The notes beneath the pieces were generated by a model. The model was not told the origin of the DNA. It saw nothing but the letters and a program-made list of their open reading frames with translations, and ran no database searches. The position numbers were made by a program, and so were the translations under genes. A stretch of 64,000 nt of DNA from Lithospermum erythrorhizon (taxonomy: Eukaryota > Streptophyta > Magnoliopsida > Boraginales > Boraginaceae), in NCBI GenBank assembly GCA_019722365.1, contig JADFUC010002119.1:1-64000 (forward strand), written 5' to 3'. Every line of letters begins with the position of its first letter. Within the stretch, counting starts at the first letter, position 1. Shown in pieces: positions 34,878-48,803 of this stretch.

Positions 34878-37772
34878 CTAAGCTGCCTTTGATTTAAGAA
34901 TTTTCTTCCTAAGTTGTCGCCTTGTGATTGAGGACTTCATCCCAAGGAAGAAGAGCAAGGCACCAAAAAATGCCACGCTCTATCGTGAATGGCAATCAAA
35001 AGTAACAGAAAATTCAGCAATAATATTAGAAATTAGGATTGTTAGGGTTGATCATGATATAATTTCACATACCTGTAGGAACTCAGGTAAGAGCTCAAAG
35101 AATTCAGGCTCGCCAAATTTATAATTGTAGAAATCATACAAAATAGGAGCTGTGAACAACAAGTTGTAAATCTGCAGAATAATGAAGAACATTAGGTAAC
35201 TATTCACATAAATCGATATGACTCAAATTTACTATTCTAATGAATGGGAATGATAGGTTCTCACCAGCAAGTAAGCTCCGAATGTACTGCCAAATACGAA
35301 TAAAAGGCCTCCCAATCCTTTCAGAGCCATAGAGGCTGCAACAAAATGTCTTGCCTGAATCAAATATCCCAAACAACATTAAGAACACAATTTCAGTTTT
35401 CAACAGACATGACAACTATTGTAAAATTGAGTTAAAAAAAGGTTAGCCCTTACATCAACAGTTAAACTTCCCCCAAGCTTAGAAGCTAACAAATTCTGAA
35501 TACCAGACAGTTTGGGAACAGCCTCTTTTGCCGCTGACCCACCGTCATCTCCAAATTCATTAAACCTGAAACATTGATCATCAACCAAGGGAATAACATT
35601 TAATACTTTCTATCATCATAAGATTTGAATTATGAAGTTGTGTTAAGTTTGAGTATGAAAATTTCAAGCAAATCATATAATAGAAAAAGTTGGCGAAGCT
35701 CAGGAAATTAAGTTGCTTTCGGCAATGCACAATGTTAGCAATAAGAGGATTATAATAATAACATGCCTCAATGCCTCTAGATAGGCTCCCAACCAAGCAG
35801 GCTTAGGGAGTTAGGGGAGAGGGGTCGGATTTACGCAGCCTTACCCCTGTGATAACAGGGAGGTTGCTTCACCGTTCACTTAAGATGAATTGCAAGGACT
35901 ATGTATTACTTCACGATAGATAAAAGGTGTAGGTAATATAATGAACCATTTTGACTTATAACAAGCTTACGAAAACCTTATTTTTATTGTTTTTCATCCT
36001 TCTACAAAACTGTTGATTTCTAGAACAGATATGACGAAATAGAGGCGCGGAAGAATAAAAGTAAGGTATCATTCAAATAATAATAATTATTTTACTTGAA
36101 ATCACTTCAGCCTCTCATGACTTTACTTCAGGCATCTTCGAGATCAACCAAACAATAGCTTTAAATATGGAAAGTTCACATGTAACTAACAGATTTTCTG
36201 AGCTCTTATTGAAAAACAGCTTAATTGTTCCACAGTAAGAGGATTTCAATTTAATAACTACTTCATCACCATACTTTAAGTTAGATCCTTTTTAAAACCT
36301 TAATTTGGAGCACTAGGAGAATGCATTAAAGGGAAATTCATAATTTCAACTTCATGTTACATTTAACATTAAAATCTAACAATCCACTTGAGATATAGCA
36401 CATCTCACCTCGAATTAGCTTATATAAATTATGCACAAGGATGAGCCAGTGAAGCATCTAAATGAAGTTCAAGTAGAATTTTGTGTGCCTTACTTACTCA
36501 TCCATTAACACTATTCAATTAATGTGTGTGAATCAAGATCTTAAGCCCTACATAGTGGTATTGTGAGACCTGCTGCTATTTTCCTATAATTCTCCAAAAA
36601 TTATCTCCAGAGAGAGCACCACCATCAACATTCATTCATAAAGTATGTTCAAATTGATGCAAATACATATCTGACATTTCGTTTGCAACAATAAGGAAAA
36701 GTAGTCATGGGAGGCACTCAATAGAACCTTGTCATTGGATGCACAAGAATTGCCACTCAAACATGCACATCCAACAGCATAATGAACAAATCAAAATAGT
36801 TTAGTGTGCTCAACGCAGCAATGCCTTATCCTGGTTCATTTAGGACTTCCCTTTTAAACAATTCATACTATTTATCATCATAAGTATTTTGCATTCCAAA
36901 CATGAGAAGCCCGAGTCTCCATGACCATAAACAGTCAACCAGCACGGCAATATGATATACAGAGAACAAAACAACAAATCCAAGGAAATAAGCATTACCA
37001 GAAACCTTCAATTCTAGAAACAAATACTGAATCTACTTGCAAAAGTCATGAATATTAAAAAAAACAACTTGAATGAAAATAAGTAAATAACACAGATGTA
37101 AGAAACAGGAACACATTACTATAAGTGCCCTACAAATCTTACATACAAAATACATAATCATAAACAGAGCATTGTAAGATCTAACAAATACGACCCACGT
37201 ACACACAAGTACACGACACAATACATGCAAGATCTAACAAAAGAAATTGCACTCCCTCATTTCATAAGATTATGTTCAAACTTTAAATTGTCAATTAACA
37301 AATTATGCATATAACTTCATTCCAAAATGTAATAAAATCCAAACTAAAAATATACTATCTTTTGATATATGGCTCACTGATACTATTTAATGTTGTCATA
37401 CATTTAGAAAGTCAACTACTAAGCAAAATCGACAGCATTTGATATATACATGTTTAATATAAATTTTAACAAGTCAACCCCTAAAACAAATTTTGCAGAA
37501 CATTATGTTTTTAGCAAAATAATATGCAAGGTAAAAAATAATTATCGGCAAATTTCAAATTAACTGGTAAAACTCAAATTTGAAGTATATTCACAAAATA
37601 TCTTAGCTTGAATGCAAAATATTAATCATCTTGCAAGTCAACCACTAAACTTCAAAAGTGGACAATCTTTTTGGTACAAAAGGTATATTAAATAAAAAAT
37701 ATAGTAAAAAGTAATTTTGTTTATAAGCCGAAGGATGGTGGAGGCAGGCCAAAGGAATGAAATAAACCCCAT
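34878..37772 (-). CDS. HR-like lesion-inducer (HRLI) protein, first exon damaged
   Basis: Membrane proteins of this plant family are named for lesions resembling the hypersensitive response; their molecular function is not settled. Exons on the minus strand: exon 2, 35565-35454 (FNEFGDDGGSAAKEAV); exon 3, 35354-35265 (ALKGLGGLLFVFGSTFGAYL); exon 4, 35171-35073 (LLFTAPILYDFYNYKFGEPE); exon 5, 34979-34878 (SVAFFGALLFFLGMKSSITR, then a basic tail and stop). Exons 3-5 are 90, 99 and 102 bases, exactly as in the plus-strand paralogue at 52536. The start ATG at 37772 gives MGFISFL, the family's usual start, but the following GR-x-LF part is absent, the ILSAY part is out of frame, and no GT donor follows near 37735. 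Intron 1 is about 2.2 kb. Either a recent pseudogene or a sequence error in exon 1. Confidence 0.75.
35770..35876. mobile_element. SINE/RTE-tail-like repeat in intron 1 of the minus HRLI gene
   Basis: Words CTAGATAGGCTCCCAACCAA, GGGGTCGGATTTACGCAGCC and TTACCCCTGTGATAACAGGG followed by GAGGTTGCTTC form a repeat frequently met in plant genomes, probably the antisense of a tRNA-derived SINE or RTE tail. A decayed copy lies at 12895-12965. Confidence 0.5.
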
Positions 37773-37887
37773 ATTCTTTATTTTTATGCAAAATAAAAAT
37801 AAAAGAATTTGTTTCTTGGTTTTTAGGTGTGTTTGCAGGCAGACAACAGCCACAATGAGGAGAGAGAGGCTTAGGGTGAACAGTCAT

Positions 37888-40789
37888 TGATTAAATCAAG
37901 ATTATTGTCTTGGGTTCATGGTTTTGTATTTATTTATTATTTTGAGGTGAATATAAAATATAAATTCGACTTTCTATAAATTGATTGAAGATAGCTTGTT
38001 AAGGTGATTGAGTTAGGGTTGGGATAATTGGGAGTAAATTAATTAATTATTTAAGAATAATATTTAGGATATTGTTTTATTTGTAAATGAATCGAGGTAG
38101 TATAATATAATATTCTTAATCTATGATATTCCCAATTTCAAAATTAATGAAAATAGAATGAATATGGTGAGGATGAGATTAAATCTTGATAGGTTGAGAA
38201 TTTTAGTGGGGCCTGAAAAGTCAATAAAAATTAAAATTGTTTGAGCAGAGAGAGGGGGTGTTTGTTTTGGGGAAATGGTCTGGTTTTAATCAACAAATTG
38301 AATTCATTAAATTTTGTTGAATAAATTTTTAAATTACAATAATTAATTAAATTTTAATTTTAATAAATTAAATTACTCATTATATACTAGAAGTATTTAA
38401 TTTGTCACATAGTAAATTGGATAGTCAAATTCTAATAAATTTGAAATTATTCAGTTAATAATTTTAATATAATACAAAAAAGCTATTAAATATTTGTTGT
38501 TCCTTCTTTTCGAGAAAATTGTTTATTAATTTAGCAAGGCCAAACTTTATTTGTGCATATTTAAACATAGTTGCCAAAACTTAATGAACTATCCATATAA
38601 TAGTAAATTGGTTTCATTAATGGACAAAGTAGATGATTAAGGATAGTTTAGGGACTTATGTGATACAAAAAAATTCAGGCAATTTGATGTTTAGGATCCA
38701 GTCTTAGGGACCTAAATCATTCATCATGGGATGGGCTCTGCCGAAAAATCATTGTTGGATATATCGGACGCTAAATGTAACTTCGATTATAAGATCATCA
38801 TCTATGTACATTTCGGCAAGCTAGCATGTTAAAAAGTTCTAAATTTCATCCGAGATGAAATTATAGTAGTGGGTATTTACTTCTAGAGCGTGAGTGATTT
38901 TATGCTCCGGGTGTTCCGCATCTGGATCACCAGGCTTCAAAGTATAAGAAACAAAGCTAGTCTTTCCCTTTTGGCTTGACCTTATTTATTTGTATTGTAT
39001 TACTTTAATATACTGAAAGTATACATCTTCCTTATTCAGTTTCTTGAAGAAGAACATGCATGACATGGTCAGCTTTGATGCCTCTTTCCTTATTATTTTA
39101 CCAACTGCTTTGCATTGATTATATTACATAAACATTCAATAATGTGCATTATCTAGTCGTTCTGAGGGAAGTAGGTAGTTTCAAAATATTAAATTGAGCG
39201 ATAACTAGAAAGCTATATTAATAATAATATAACAGCACCCATGTGATAAGTAGGATGAAAATTGATAGCTAGTCATCATTTGCCCCTAATATTTACAATT
39301 TGAACATTCTACTTCATTCATTTTTCTTCATTATAATCTATTAAAATATTACATACATGCTGTTGATGATAGATATTGGATGAAGTTTTTCTACAACGAG
39401 TATATTTGTTGTTTATAACGGTGAGTTAGTGCAGCGACGACTTTAAAGGGATAACAAATATTATAGATTAGATCCCAGAGTGTTAAAAACAATGCTAGTT
39501 CGGGGGGATGTGTCAAACTAAGAGAGATGTTGTTTACGAGATTGATCGAGAAAACAATTTGTTTAAGATTCGATTGAAGATTTGCATGTAGTAAGGAAAC
39601 TTGTGTTTTGATAATGATCTCGGTTTGAATTAAAGATATTCGCCAGTGATCAAGTTGTTGAGATTTGTAGAGATGGAGTCGGTCGGGACTCGATAATGTA
39701 TTAAGGAAGGTTTTTGATCCCTGCATAAATACTTTTTGCTTCACTTTTGAGGGCTGAGCCTACATGACTAATCTCGCTGTAAAGGCTCAGAGCATAAGGC
39801 AGCCGAAGAGGCGCCATATTTCCATACAGGTGAGTGCTATGTTTGGTAGGCGGTATCAAGAGTTTGATGTGAGGCTGTTTTATTGTTTGAAGGAATTTTA
39901 ATCTTCTACAACGCTAATGCTCACGGTTCATTTGCATGACACTCGTTCTGACAATCGTTTAAGAGGCTTTGGTTTGATTAAGTAAATGTAAGTCAGATTC
40001 TGGGAGTGTTGACATGAAGGATTTGAAGATAGGGGAGCCTATTTAGAAGCTTATTAAGGGTAAGTGGAAACATGGGGAATGTGGGTGTTCGTATAAGATC
40101 ACTTGTTTGTAATATCTTCATTGTTTATGAATAATTTCGTTGACGCCCAGGCGGATTACCATATTTGTATGTGTACTTTCATGTTTTTGAATGTTTTCAT
40201 TTATATTATTGGTCTTTACTTTACTATTTATTTTTGGTTGTTTTGAAGGAATAATTTTGCCCCAAACACTAAAAATAATGAAATCGTTTATATAAATAAC
40301 AGGGATTTCAGTTTTGGCACTTAACGTCTGGTTAAAACAGTTTTGTTGTCCCCTCTTTACTTTTAATTCGAAGAATGTTTGCTTTAAGTTTTAAAAGTCT
40401 TGGTGTTAGTGCTACCCACTGAGAGTTGATTGTGGCTTAATAAGTTTGGTGATGTGAAATTGTGTTTAAATTTGCAGTGTTTGTTAGTGTACACATGGTT
40501 TCTAATTTAGCTGACATCCCAGTGTGGTTTTCTTGTTTGAATATTTTTGGGTTAAAATACATGAATTTTAAAGAGTTTTATTAATGATACATAAGTTGTA
40601 ACGTTCCATAAATGGTCCTTGTTAATATACATTATGGTTCTCATTTTAGTCCACCCCAACACCTTAATGTTAGTTCCTTTAAAGAGTTTTTGTGTGTTGT
40701 AAGTTGTAGATTCAATGATTTCTTAATTAAAATTAGATTAATTATGATCTTATCTGCTTAATTGAGTCGAACGTCGTTAGTCTTCGGCT
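37888..40789. other. Intergenic, nothing recognised
   Basis: AT-rich until about 38700, then of mixed composition. A 117-codon minus-strand frame at 39391-39744 has no recognisable motif, no clear promoter and a composition like its surroundings, so it is not called. 37888-38300 is probably the promoter side of the minus HRLI gene. Confidence 0.35.
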
Positions 40790-43700
40790 CTCCCTCTTTT
40801 TCTTGGCTCAGGCCATGATTGAGCGAGCTTACCTCCGCCAGTTATGTCCAAATCTCTGAGGAAGATTGGCACCGATACCGTCCTCCTGACTCTTGATGAT
40901 CATGTCAAAAATCGCATAGATCTCGTGTTCCGTCACGATTTGGGTGAGAGCCTTGACCCGATAATGCATCCTTTCGCGTATATCGATTCTGATTGATGTA
41001 CTCACAAATCTTCTCCCATATGAAATATTTGGTGATGCAACCTGCTCAAGTGTTGGAGATAAAATCCTTTAGGCCTTTTCGGAAGCAAAGCGTTTCGGAT
41101 TGCGCCTACATACGATTTGTCACCTCCTCCCGGATGGCCTCTTCCTTCTCACAAAGAAAGGTCCGCTTCTTTGCTTGATGGAGGCATGATATGAGATCAA
41201 CCCATATAGCCTTCCGGGTCCACACCAAGAGGCCTCCGGCTCCATTAAAGATAATCCGATGATGGGGGGGCTGGGCATGACCTGATCTTTCACGCCCTTG
41301 TCTTGGTGCCCAATCTTAGCAGGGACCTTTGCGAGATCCCACTCTTCGAGACAGAGACACTCCGAATCTCTCCCAGCTGGCGCTTCTTGAGGTTCACAGG
41401 CATGTTCGAGATCAGCCTGCCATTTTGGGGATGCTTAATTTTCCACTACTTTGTGCTTTTATCCTCTTAGTGATGGAAGCGAAAGGTAGCATCGTACCTT
41501 TTCCCAACTCTGTATCTCTCTGTCGTACGCTTTGGGGCTTTCATCGCTTTGAATCATAAGGGACAACTAGGCCAGGAGGCAGATGCGATGATTCTATTAT
41601 GAGAACAAATCACCATGTCCCACTGATATTGAATTCCACCATCTTAAATTGGCATATTTAATGCTTTATTAACCATGAGGGCTTTAGGCCCCGGGGCTGT
41701 TGCCTTACTTTGTAGACCAGGTGCTTGACTGATGCGATCTACGCCACACAAATCCAGCTTAGAGATATGCATCCAAAAACAGGATGTCTCACAGGATTCG
41801 GTGTCATACGGCGTCCGACCCACTTTAATTTACAGAAGCTATCATTGGGAGATAACCAATGGTCTTTAACGGGCATTTCATCCGCAGAATGTACCACTAC
41901 TTTAAAGAGACCGGAAACTCTGGAGTGCTCACGCTGATTCATGCTCACTTCCACTGGAAATACAACGTTGACCCTGGGTAATGTTAAGAGGACCGTGCGG
42001 GATCTACGACTGTCCATACCGGTCTATTCAAACTTAAAGTCTCTTTGTTTGTCCCTGCGGATGGTTTTTTACTTACATATACCACGTCTTGGTGGCGACA
42101 ATCGTTGGTATCATTACGTGATCTTTTTGTAGTCGCTGGAATTTTAACCATATTAAATATTTCGGCGATTATAAGAGACCAACTATCTCTTAGATGGTAT
42201 ATATAACTGAAAGGAATTGTATCTTTCGAAAGAGGTTTTGTTTCCATCCATGAAAGAGAATCTTTGGAATATGATTTAATTTAATGGAAAGGCATTACTT
42301 GGTGATCGAGCTAGAAGATACACATTTCACAAAATAAAAGCGGAGGACCAAATTTGTTTTATTTATTTACAAGATGGAATTTTTTGTTGTTACTTGGGTG
42401 ATCTTTACCATGGAATTGTTTGATACTGGCCACTATATATTTCACAAATCCTTGAGAACTAGAGGGAGTGTGCGGCTTGAGGGGATTTGCAGATTGTGTT
42501 TTTAGCCAGAGGCAAACGAGTTTTAGGAGTTTATTTTATTTTTGTAGAATTTAAATGTATGGAGTGAGGACAAGCTCCTTTAGATTATATTGTTGTGATA
42601 GTTCTTCTTTTTTAGTGTTGAGCAATGGTATTGAACATATCTTGAGGGATAGTAGTGTGTAGTAGAGGGATAGGTGTATTGAGTGGAGGCACAGACATAG
42701 ATCGGATAAGTAGAATGGGGCATAGAAGAATGGGGGAGCATTAAGGTCATATTTGTAGTCTTTATCATAGTGGAATCTTTATTGGGAAGGTTGCCCCCAG
42801 GCGTGGGTGCATGTTGCCTTGAATTGGGTTATCAGTTGTTGTATTTTACTTTTTTAATTTCGGTCAGAGTCGGGCTTTAGAGTTGTTGACGGTTGTATTT
42901 GATAAGCGTACGTGGTTGATCGCGTTTTTTGACTATCATCGGGCGATGGCTAATGGATCTTCATGGGGGCATCCGTAGAGAAGTCAACTACGGAGAAGGA
43001 TAAATCACGAAACTTCGGGGCATACTCCAGCGGTTCCTTCTTAACGGAATCCAGTTGACCTCAGGTAAATGTTGGAGGGACCGTCTAGGAATCTGTCCCA
43101 GCATTCTGGAGTCTCTTTGTGGGGACATAATGAATGGGTTTCTCTATCTCGATCTTGGTGACGGTGAATTGTAATTGCGCATGATCCTTTGTAGTCTTTA
43201 GCGAGAATTTGCTTTCGTATCCCTCTTGTTTTGTGGGGTCTTGCTGAGTGGCGAGGCCTTTATTACCATGCAAGAGGCACATTTCGGCTAAGACAGAGGG
43301 GTCAAGTATTTCAATCTTCCCTCAGTTATTTCCTTCGGCTTCTGGGATGCTGGATAATGCGAGAAAGCCTTTACCACTTAATAGTCGGTTGAGATAGGCA
43401 CTTCTCGGGCGCAGATCTTGTCCAGCTTAGCCTCTTGGGCTCAGGGCTTGAGCGACATTCCCGCGCCCCTTCTCGGCTCTTTTTACGCCTCTGCATCCGT
43501 ATGTATTTGGCAAGCCCGTTAATTTGACCTCTGCTCGAATCCACATCTTGAGGCGACTCATGCTCGGCCATGAGCCTTCCACAAAAAGCAATCGACAATC
43601 TTCTAATTGGCCCCGGTATCAAATTAAACAAAATGCGAAATTGCTCTGAGAAAGAAAGTGATCGATTTTTGTCTCCACTTTCTCATTTGATAAATAGTCT

Positions 43701-44750
43701 TTCATCAATCTGCTGGGACAACCACTTCCCAGGTTCTAGTGAGCCAGTTCTTGAGGCTCCTCCAAAAGATGTAATGCACCCTTACGGTAACAGTTGAACC
43801 ATTTAACGCCGGGCGACGGTGGATGGAAAGGAATCTGCGGTACACCACTGTTGTCCATTGGTGAAAACATCAGAATTGATTTTTTGCGATGTGCTCTTTC
43901 CGAATTACGTATCTTTCCATTGAATTTGGTAAGCAAGGAGTTTTGGTTCATTTATGGCTAACGCTCCAGAATGCTCGGTGAAAATGTGTGCGAGCTCATG
44001 CCTTGCTGCCCTTGATTCGGTATTGGTCTACTTGCTTTTACTGTCCGGCTACTATTACTGAGGACCTCAAACACCATTCCCCGGCCTCTGGCGCCGTTGC
44101 GTCATAGGGACTTTTCTTTGCCCAGCTGAGTCATTCCACTGCGTACCGAGGTATGATATAATCTCCCAGCTGAGAGATTGTTACAGGTGGCGTTAGTTCA
44201 CGATGGTGCATGAAGCCTTTTTTATTAACCACTACCATTTCGGTGGGTGTGGTTTTCCCTGGGGCGGGGGAGTTTCACGCCACAGACTTCGTGGGTAGTC
44301 GCTTGGTATGTTGGGAGCATCCTCGCGGTGGTGGGCGGATTATTCAAATTGGTCATCCAACTGCGGAGGCGGATATCATTGCTCCCGTTTGTTTCCATGA
44401 TAATAGTAACAATGAGTGGGTAGTGACTTCTTAGTCTGAGTCTCAGCGTGGTGCAGCGATATGGTGATAAAATTAGGATGCAATTTTTCCAGTAGACACG
44501 TCGCCTTGGCGAATGGGACACCTACAAAACAAGAACCAGTTTGCCACGGCGGAAGGAGCCTCCGGCCAGTCCCGATGGAGTAAAGGATCGAAAAGAGGTT
44601 TGTAGTTACGAAGAAAATTTGGATATCGAAATGAACTTGCCGGTAGTGCCGAGGTTTACGCCAAATGATATTTGGACGTTACTTTGGTCGAGCCTTGATG
44701 GCCTTTCGTTTATTGCCGGTTTAATGATTTGTATGGCTCGTTAAGGGGTG
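40790..44750. other. GC-richer region of unknown origin
   Basis: About 4 kb clearly less AT-rich than both flanks, with sharp changes near 40780 and 44760. Many frames of 60-100 codons occur on both strands, none dominant. On the minus strand stretches look formerly coding: KPIHYVPTKRLQNAG and VKKEPLEYAPKFRDLSF (about 43010-43150), LTKFNGKIRNSERAHRKKS (about 43880-43940) and HWLSPNDSFCKLKW (about 41820-41870). The second recalls basic segments of plant Ty3-gypsy gag, but the likeness is too weak to name it. No LTR, primer site or inverted end was found. Most likely a badly decayed transposon interior, minus strand. Confidence 0.4.
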
Positions 44751-44759
44751 AGTAATTTA

Positions 44760-46360
44760 TGATCTTAATTGTCATAATTGAGGCAAAACCACTCGTTAAT
44801 TAACTGTGACTCTGCGTTCTTTAGAGCGGACAAATCGGCCAATTTAATTTTGGGTTTTCATTAAGGCCCTCAAAGTGGTCTAGGTCCATTTATTAGGTGC
44901 ACTTTGTTCTTGTGGGATCATTTAGGAGGCCCGTCTTGTTGGACAGTCTGAAACCAAACTTGGTGTTATGGTATTATCGCTATATATTCAAATTAATGTT
45001 TTAAGATAATTAATATAATATTAATTTGAAATATTTTAATAAAATTAACTTTAATTAACATTGTATATTTAATTATAAGTTTACTATTATCTATATTTCT
45101 TGTGAAATATTTTAACAAACACTATATATATTAAATATATCGATCATATATAGGTTATATAAACAAATTAAAAAGTTCATTATATAATATTGATATATTT
45201 AATGTAACCTATATAAATTTAGTGATTATATAATATATAAAACAAATACTCCGTATATAATAATTCGATATTATATTTATCTAATGTTTTCAAATTTGAA
45301 GACATTGTATATGTACATCGACGAATCACGTCGTTCTATAATAAATATTTACATTGCTTAAACATTGTGGAATGCTTTAAAATAAATGTTAAAGGATAAT
45401 AAACTTATAATAAAAGAAACATACTAATGTTACTCAAAGTTAAACCTTAAAATGTTTTTAAATAAACAATGCCAGTAATTATCTTGAAATATTTTTAACA
45501 TCATAAGGATTAAAATCTTAATTTAGATATATTTTTTAAATATTATAAAGTAATTAATATGAAGGTGTTAGGGGCCAAGATAGAAATGCACGTGTACATT
45601 AACAGGAAAATTTATAACGTTACGACTTCCTGATACCGAAACTCTTTAAAATTATATTTTTGACCCCAAGAAAATATCCAACTTGTTAGCTTTAAAACTT
45701 AATTAATTGGTAGCGAAACCGTTAAATTAGGTACTAAATAAGGAACCGTATTATACACTAACAGGGGGACATTTCTACAATCATAACTACGGGCAGAAAG
45801 TATAAATTGACATATTTATTGGACCGTTGATAGTTTATTCAAAACCAAAAGAATAAAAAACATAAAATAACAAAATATAACCAATTGAAGTAAGCTATTT
45901 TTTTCTCTATCACTTTTTAAGGAGGACTACAATCTTTGTATACCTTTTTTAAAACACAAACAATAAACTAGATAACTAATCACAATGTCAAGTTTTTATT
46001 AAAATTACAAATCGACCTTCAATAAGATTTTTTCATCTTATTAGCTGCTTACCACCATGTTAGGCTTATTTCGTAAGTCATATTTAATGAGTAGAATCAT
46101 GTCCTACATTCCTAAAACAATCCATTTTTAATAAATTAATAATTTTAGGAGCTATTTAATATATCAAGATTTCAAGTATTTACTATGTGAAATTTTCAAG
46201 CCATGCCTTTGCGGGTTTCAAATGTATCCTTTGGCGAGTTTGACCCTTGTTGGGTGGGTTTCAATGATTACGAGACTTATGATTAGTGAAGATGATGATG
46301 TTCCTCACGTAATATTTTGACTGTTTTTCCCATCATTTTAATCCTAAGGAGGTGGAACAT
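44760..46360. other. AT-rich intergenic region
   Basis: Very AT-rich (especially 44970-45560). No gene or defined repeat seen. Confidence 0.45.
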
Positions 46361-46369
46361 CCTAGTAAT

Positions 46370-48520
46370 AAAGGACTTCTCTAGAACTATCTCTTCACAA
46401 CTTATACAAGGCTATTAGGAAGGTTTTCATGAGTAGAATGAGTAGTTTGATGTAGAAATTGGTTTTCCTCTCTACCGATTGTGCATTTATCGAGGAAAAG
46501 TATTGGTGACAATATGTGATATTTGGCAGGAGCTAGTATAGGGTTATCATAAAGAGGACGGAGTTCATAAGGCTGCTATTATGGTTGACTTGGTGAAGGC
46601 TTATGATATGGTGGAATGGGAGAGTTTATGGACAGGAATGCTAGCTATGGGATTTCCACAAGATTCACTGGTACAACGCCTGATGTTGGATAACCAAAGC
46701 TAGTTTCTCTATTAATCTGAATGGAACCTTGAGAGGATGGTTTGCTAGTAGTAGAGGTCTTCGGCAAGGTGATCCCATCTCTTCTTATCTTTTTTATCTT
46801 GGTCTTGGAGATTTTTAACGGTCTTATGAGGAAGGCTAGTGGTGTGATCACGAGTTCACATTCTATCCAGTCTCCGGCTGATTTGGAGATTACACACTTG
46901 AGTTTCTGAGATAACCAAGATTCTTTTTTTAACTCATCTAATATGGCCAGTTTCAAAATCATCAAGGAGACTCTTTTCTTGTTTGGTGATCTCACAGGGC
47001 TTAGGTTGAATTGTTCAAAGAGTATGATCTTTTTTGGGAGGCGCTCCACGGAAATGATCAGATTGTATTATGCAGATATATATGGACATGCCAGAGGGTT
47101 CTTCCTATGAAGTATTTGGGATACCACTGTCTTCAAAGGCTTTAACATGTGGGGATTATAGTGTCTTGATTGATAAAATGCTGGCCAAAATCAACATTGT
47201 GATCTAAGCGCCTTGAGTTTTGGAGGTAGGGTTGGCTGTCAGTCTTCTATTTTTGGGATTTAAAATTTGCAATGTACCCACCTCCCTTCATATGTAGTGG
47301 AGGAGGTGGAGAAGAAAAAAGGTGATGAGCTTTCTTTGGGCCAGCAAAGGCCTTTTTAAGAACATGTTTGTTTTGGAATCAGTGTGCTTGTGCAGTGTGT
47401 GTGGAATAAATTGCTTCAAAATGAGACCTTATGGGTACAATGGATTCATACCTGAATAGTTGGAGGAAGATTTAAAGGTCGGGCAAACAGCCGAGATAAG
47501 TATTCAATAGTTCATGATGGTGAGTTTGTTTCTTTAGGTTTGATTCTTTGAAGTGTTTCTGTTTTTGCCCAGGTCTTGTGTGGGATTTTCTTAGTGTCGA
47601 GAGGCAAGCATCCAACTTCACAAAGACATTAGCCAGATGATGGTCACTTCCAGAGCATCTGGAGCAGGGGACGATGAACTCTGAGTGGCAGGGATTGAGT
47701 TCCAGAGGCTAGTCTTATCTTTTATATTGGAGGGATAGGTGGTCTTTGGGTTGGTGTATTTGATGGTTTTTTTTCTCAAAGGGAGTACATGTGGAAGGAT
47801 ATTAGGCAGGAGGGGTTGAGAGGTTCCACTGAGGGCTGGGTGTGGAGCCCGGGGCATGGCATACCAAGGAACGAGTTTACTACTTGGATGTTGTTTCATG
47901 GTAAACCCATACTAGAGATGGGCGATTAAGTGGGAGGACATCACGAGGTGGAGGTGGATGTGTTTTTTGTGATGGTGTTGAAGATCAGAACCATTTGTTT
48001 TAGTTATTGTATCTCTTTGGCTCGGGTTTGGAGATTAGTTCTTGAAGTTTAAGCCATACAATGAGGTACTTATAGTTGATAGGGGAGAGACAGTGGTGCA
48101 TTGACTGAAAATGCTTGGAAGCGAATTCAGCTTCAAAAGAGGTTGATGTAGATTGCATTCGCGCGGGGACTATTTATGTATCATTTGGCATGAGCTTCGA
48201 GGGTCTTTTGAGGTAAAATGTTATTAGTGTAGATCAGCTTTACCACAAGATCATTTATGTTGTTCATGATAGGGCATGTTCTTGGAGGAGAGTCAAGAGA
48301 GCCAAGGTGAACTGGGATATTGTTTGGATTGGGGCTTGAGTCATAGTGTATTTTTGTGACCAAAAGCGATTTGTTAGCTCCTTTCATTTTATTGTCTAGT
48401 CATTAGTTGGTTGCTCTGTTAGGCAATCTAACATAGTTTGGGTTGTTTTGTTTTACATTTATTCCGAGGTAAGCCCTCGTGGTGATTATATAACTTCTTT
48501 TTTAATAATACAACTTATTC
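46370..48520 (+). pseudogene. L1-type LINE relic (reverse transcriptase to 3' end)
   Basis: Plus-strand frames, broken by stops, carry LINE reverse transcriptase motifs: MVDLVKAYDMVEWESLW (about 46582-46632), then SINLNGTLRGWF and SSRGLRQGDPISSYLFILV (about 46700-46800), with the catalytic FADD box decayed to F-stop-DNQD near 46900. Next come NSSNMASFKIIKETL and FFGR (46930-47040), a linker, and then a zinc-finger-like C-terminal part with WSPGHGIPRNEFTTWMLFHG (47830-47900). The 3' flank near 48440-48520 (AAGCCCTCGTGG then AT-rich) looks like the LINE 3' end. The endonuclease half is missing (5'-truncated). Opposite-strand frames at 46645-47049 and 47618-47899 are shadows. Confidence 0.85.
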
Positions 48521-48803
48521 GGAAAATAAAAGGTATCTATTATAGGCTCAAGAAATCAATTGATTAGATTAAAATGTTATATCTATATAATTTGTAATTG
48601 ATATCGTTAAAAATGCTTCTAAATTAAGTTTCTACATGAGAAATATCATTAATTAAGGGCTAAATTTACATTAGAACACGCAGTAATGAAATCATTTCAA
48701 ATAGGCCCTTGTATTTTTAAGCGGCGAACTTTTCAAAATAGTCTTTTTTGAGTTATTGATTTCCATTACAGCTTTGAAATCAACAAGCTTAACTTGAAGG
48801 CGA

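Noticed and set aside
39391..39744. 117-codon minus-strand frame
   Set aside because: No motif, no likely promoter, composition equal to flanks.
46645..47049. 134-codon minus-strand frame
   Set aside because: Shadow of the plus-strand LINE reverse transcriptase.
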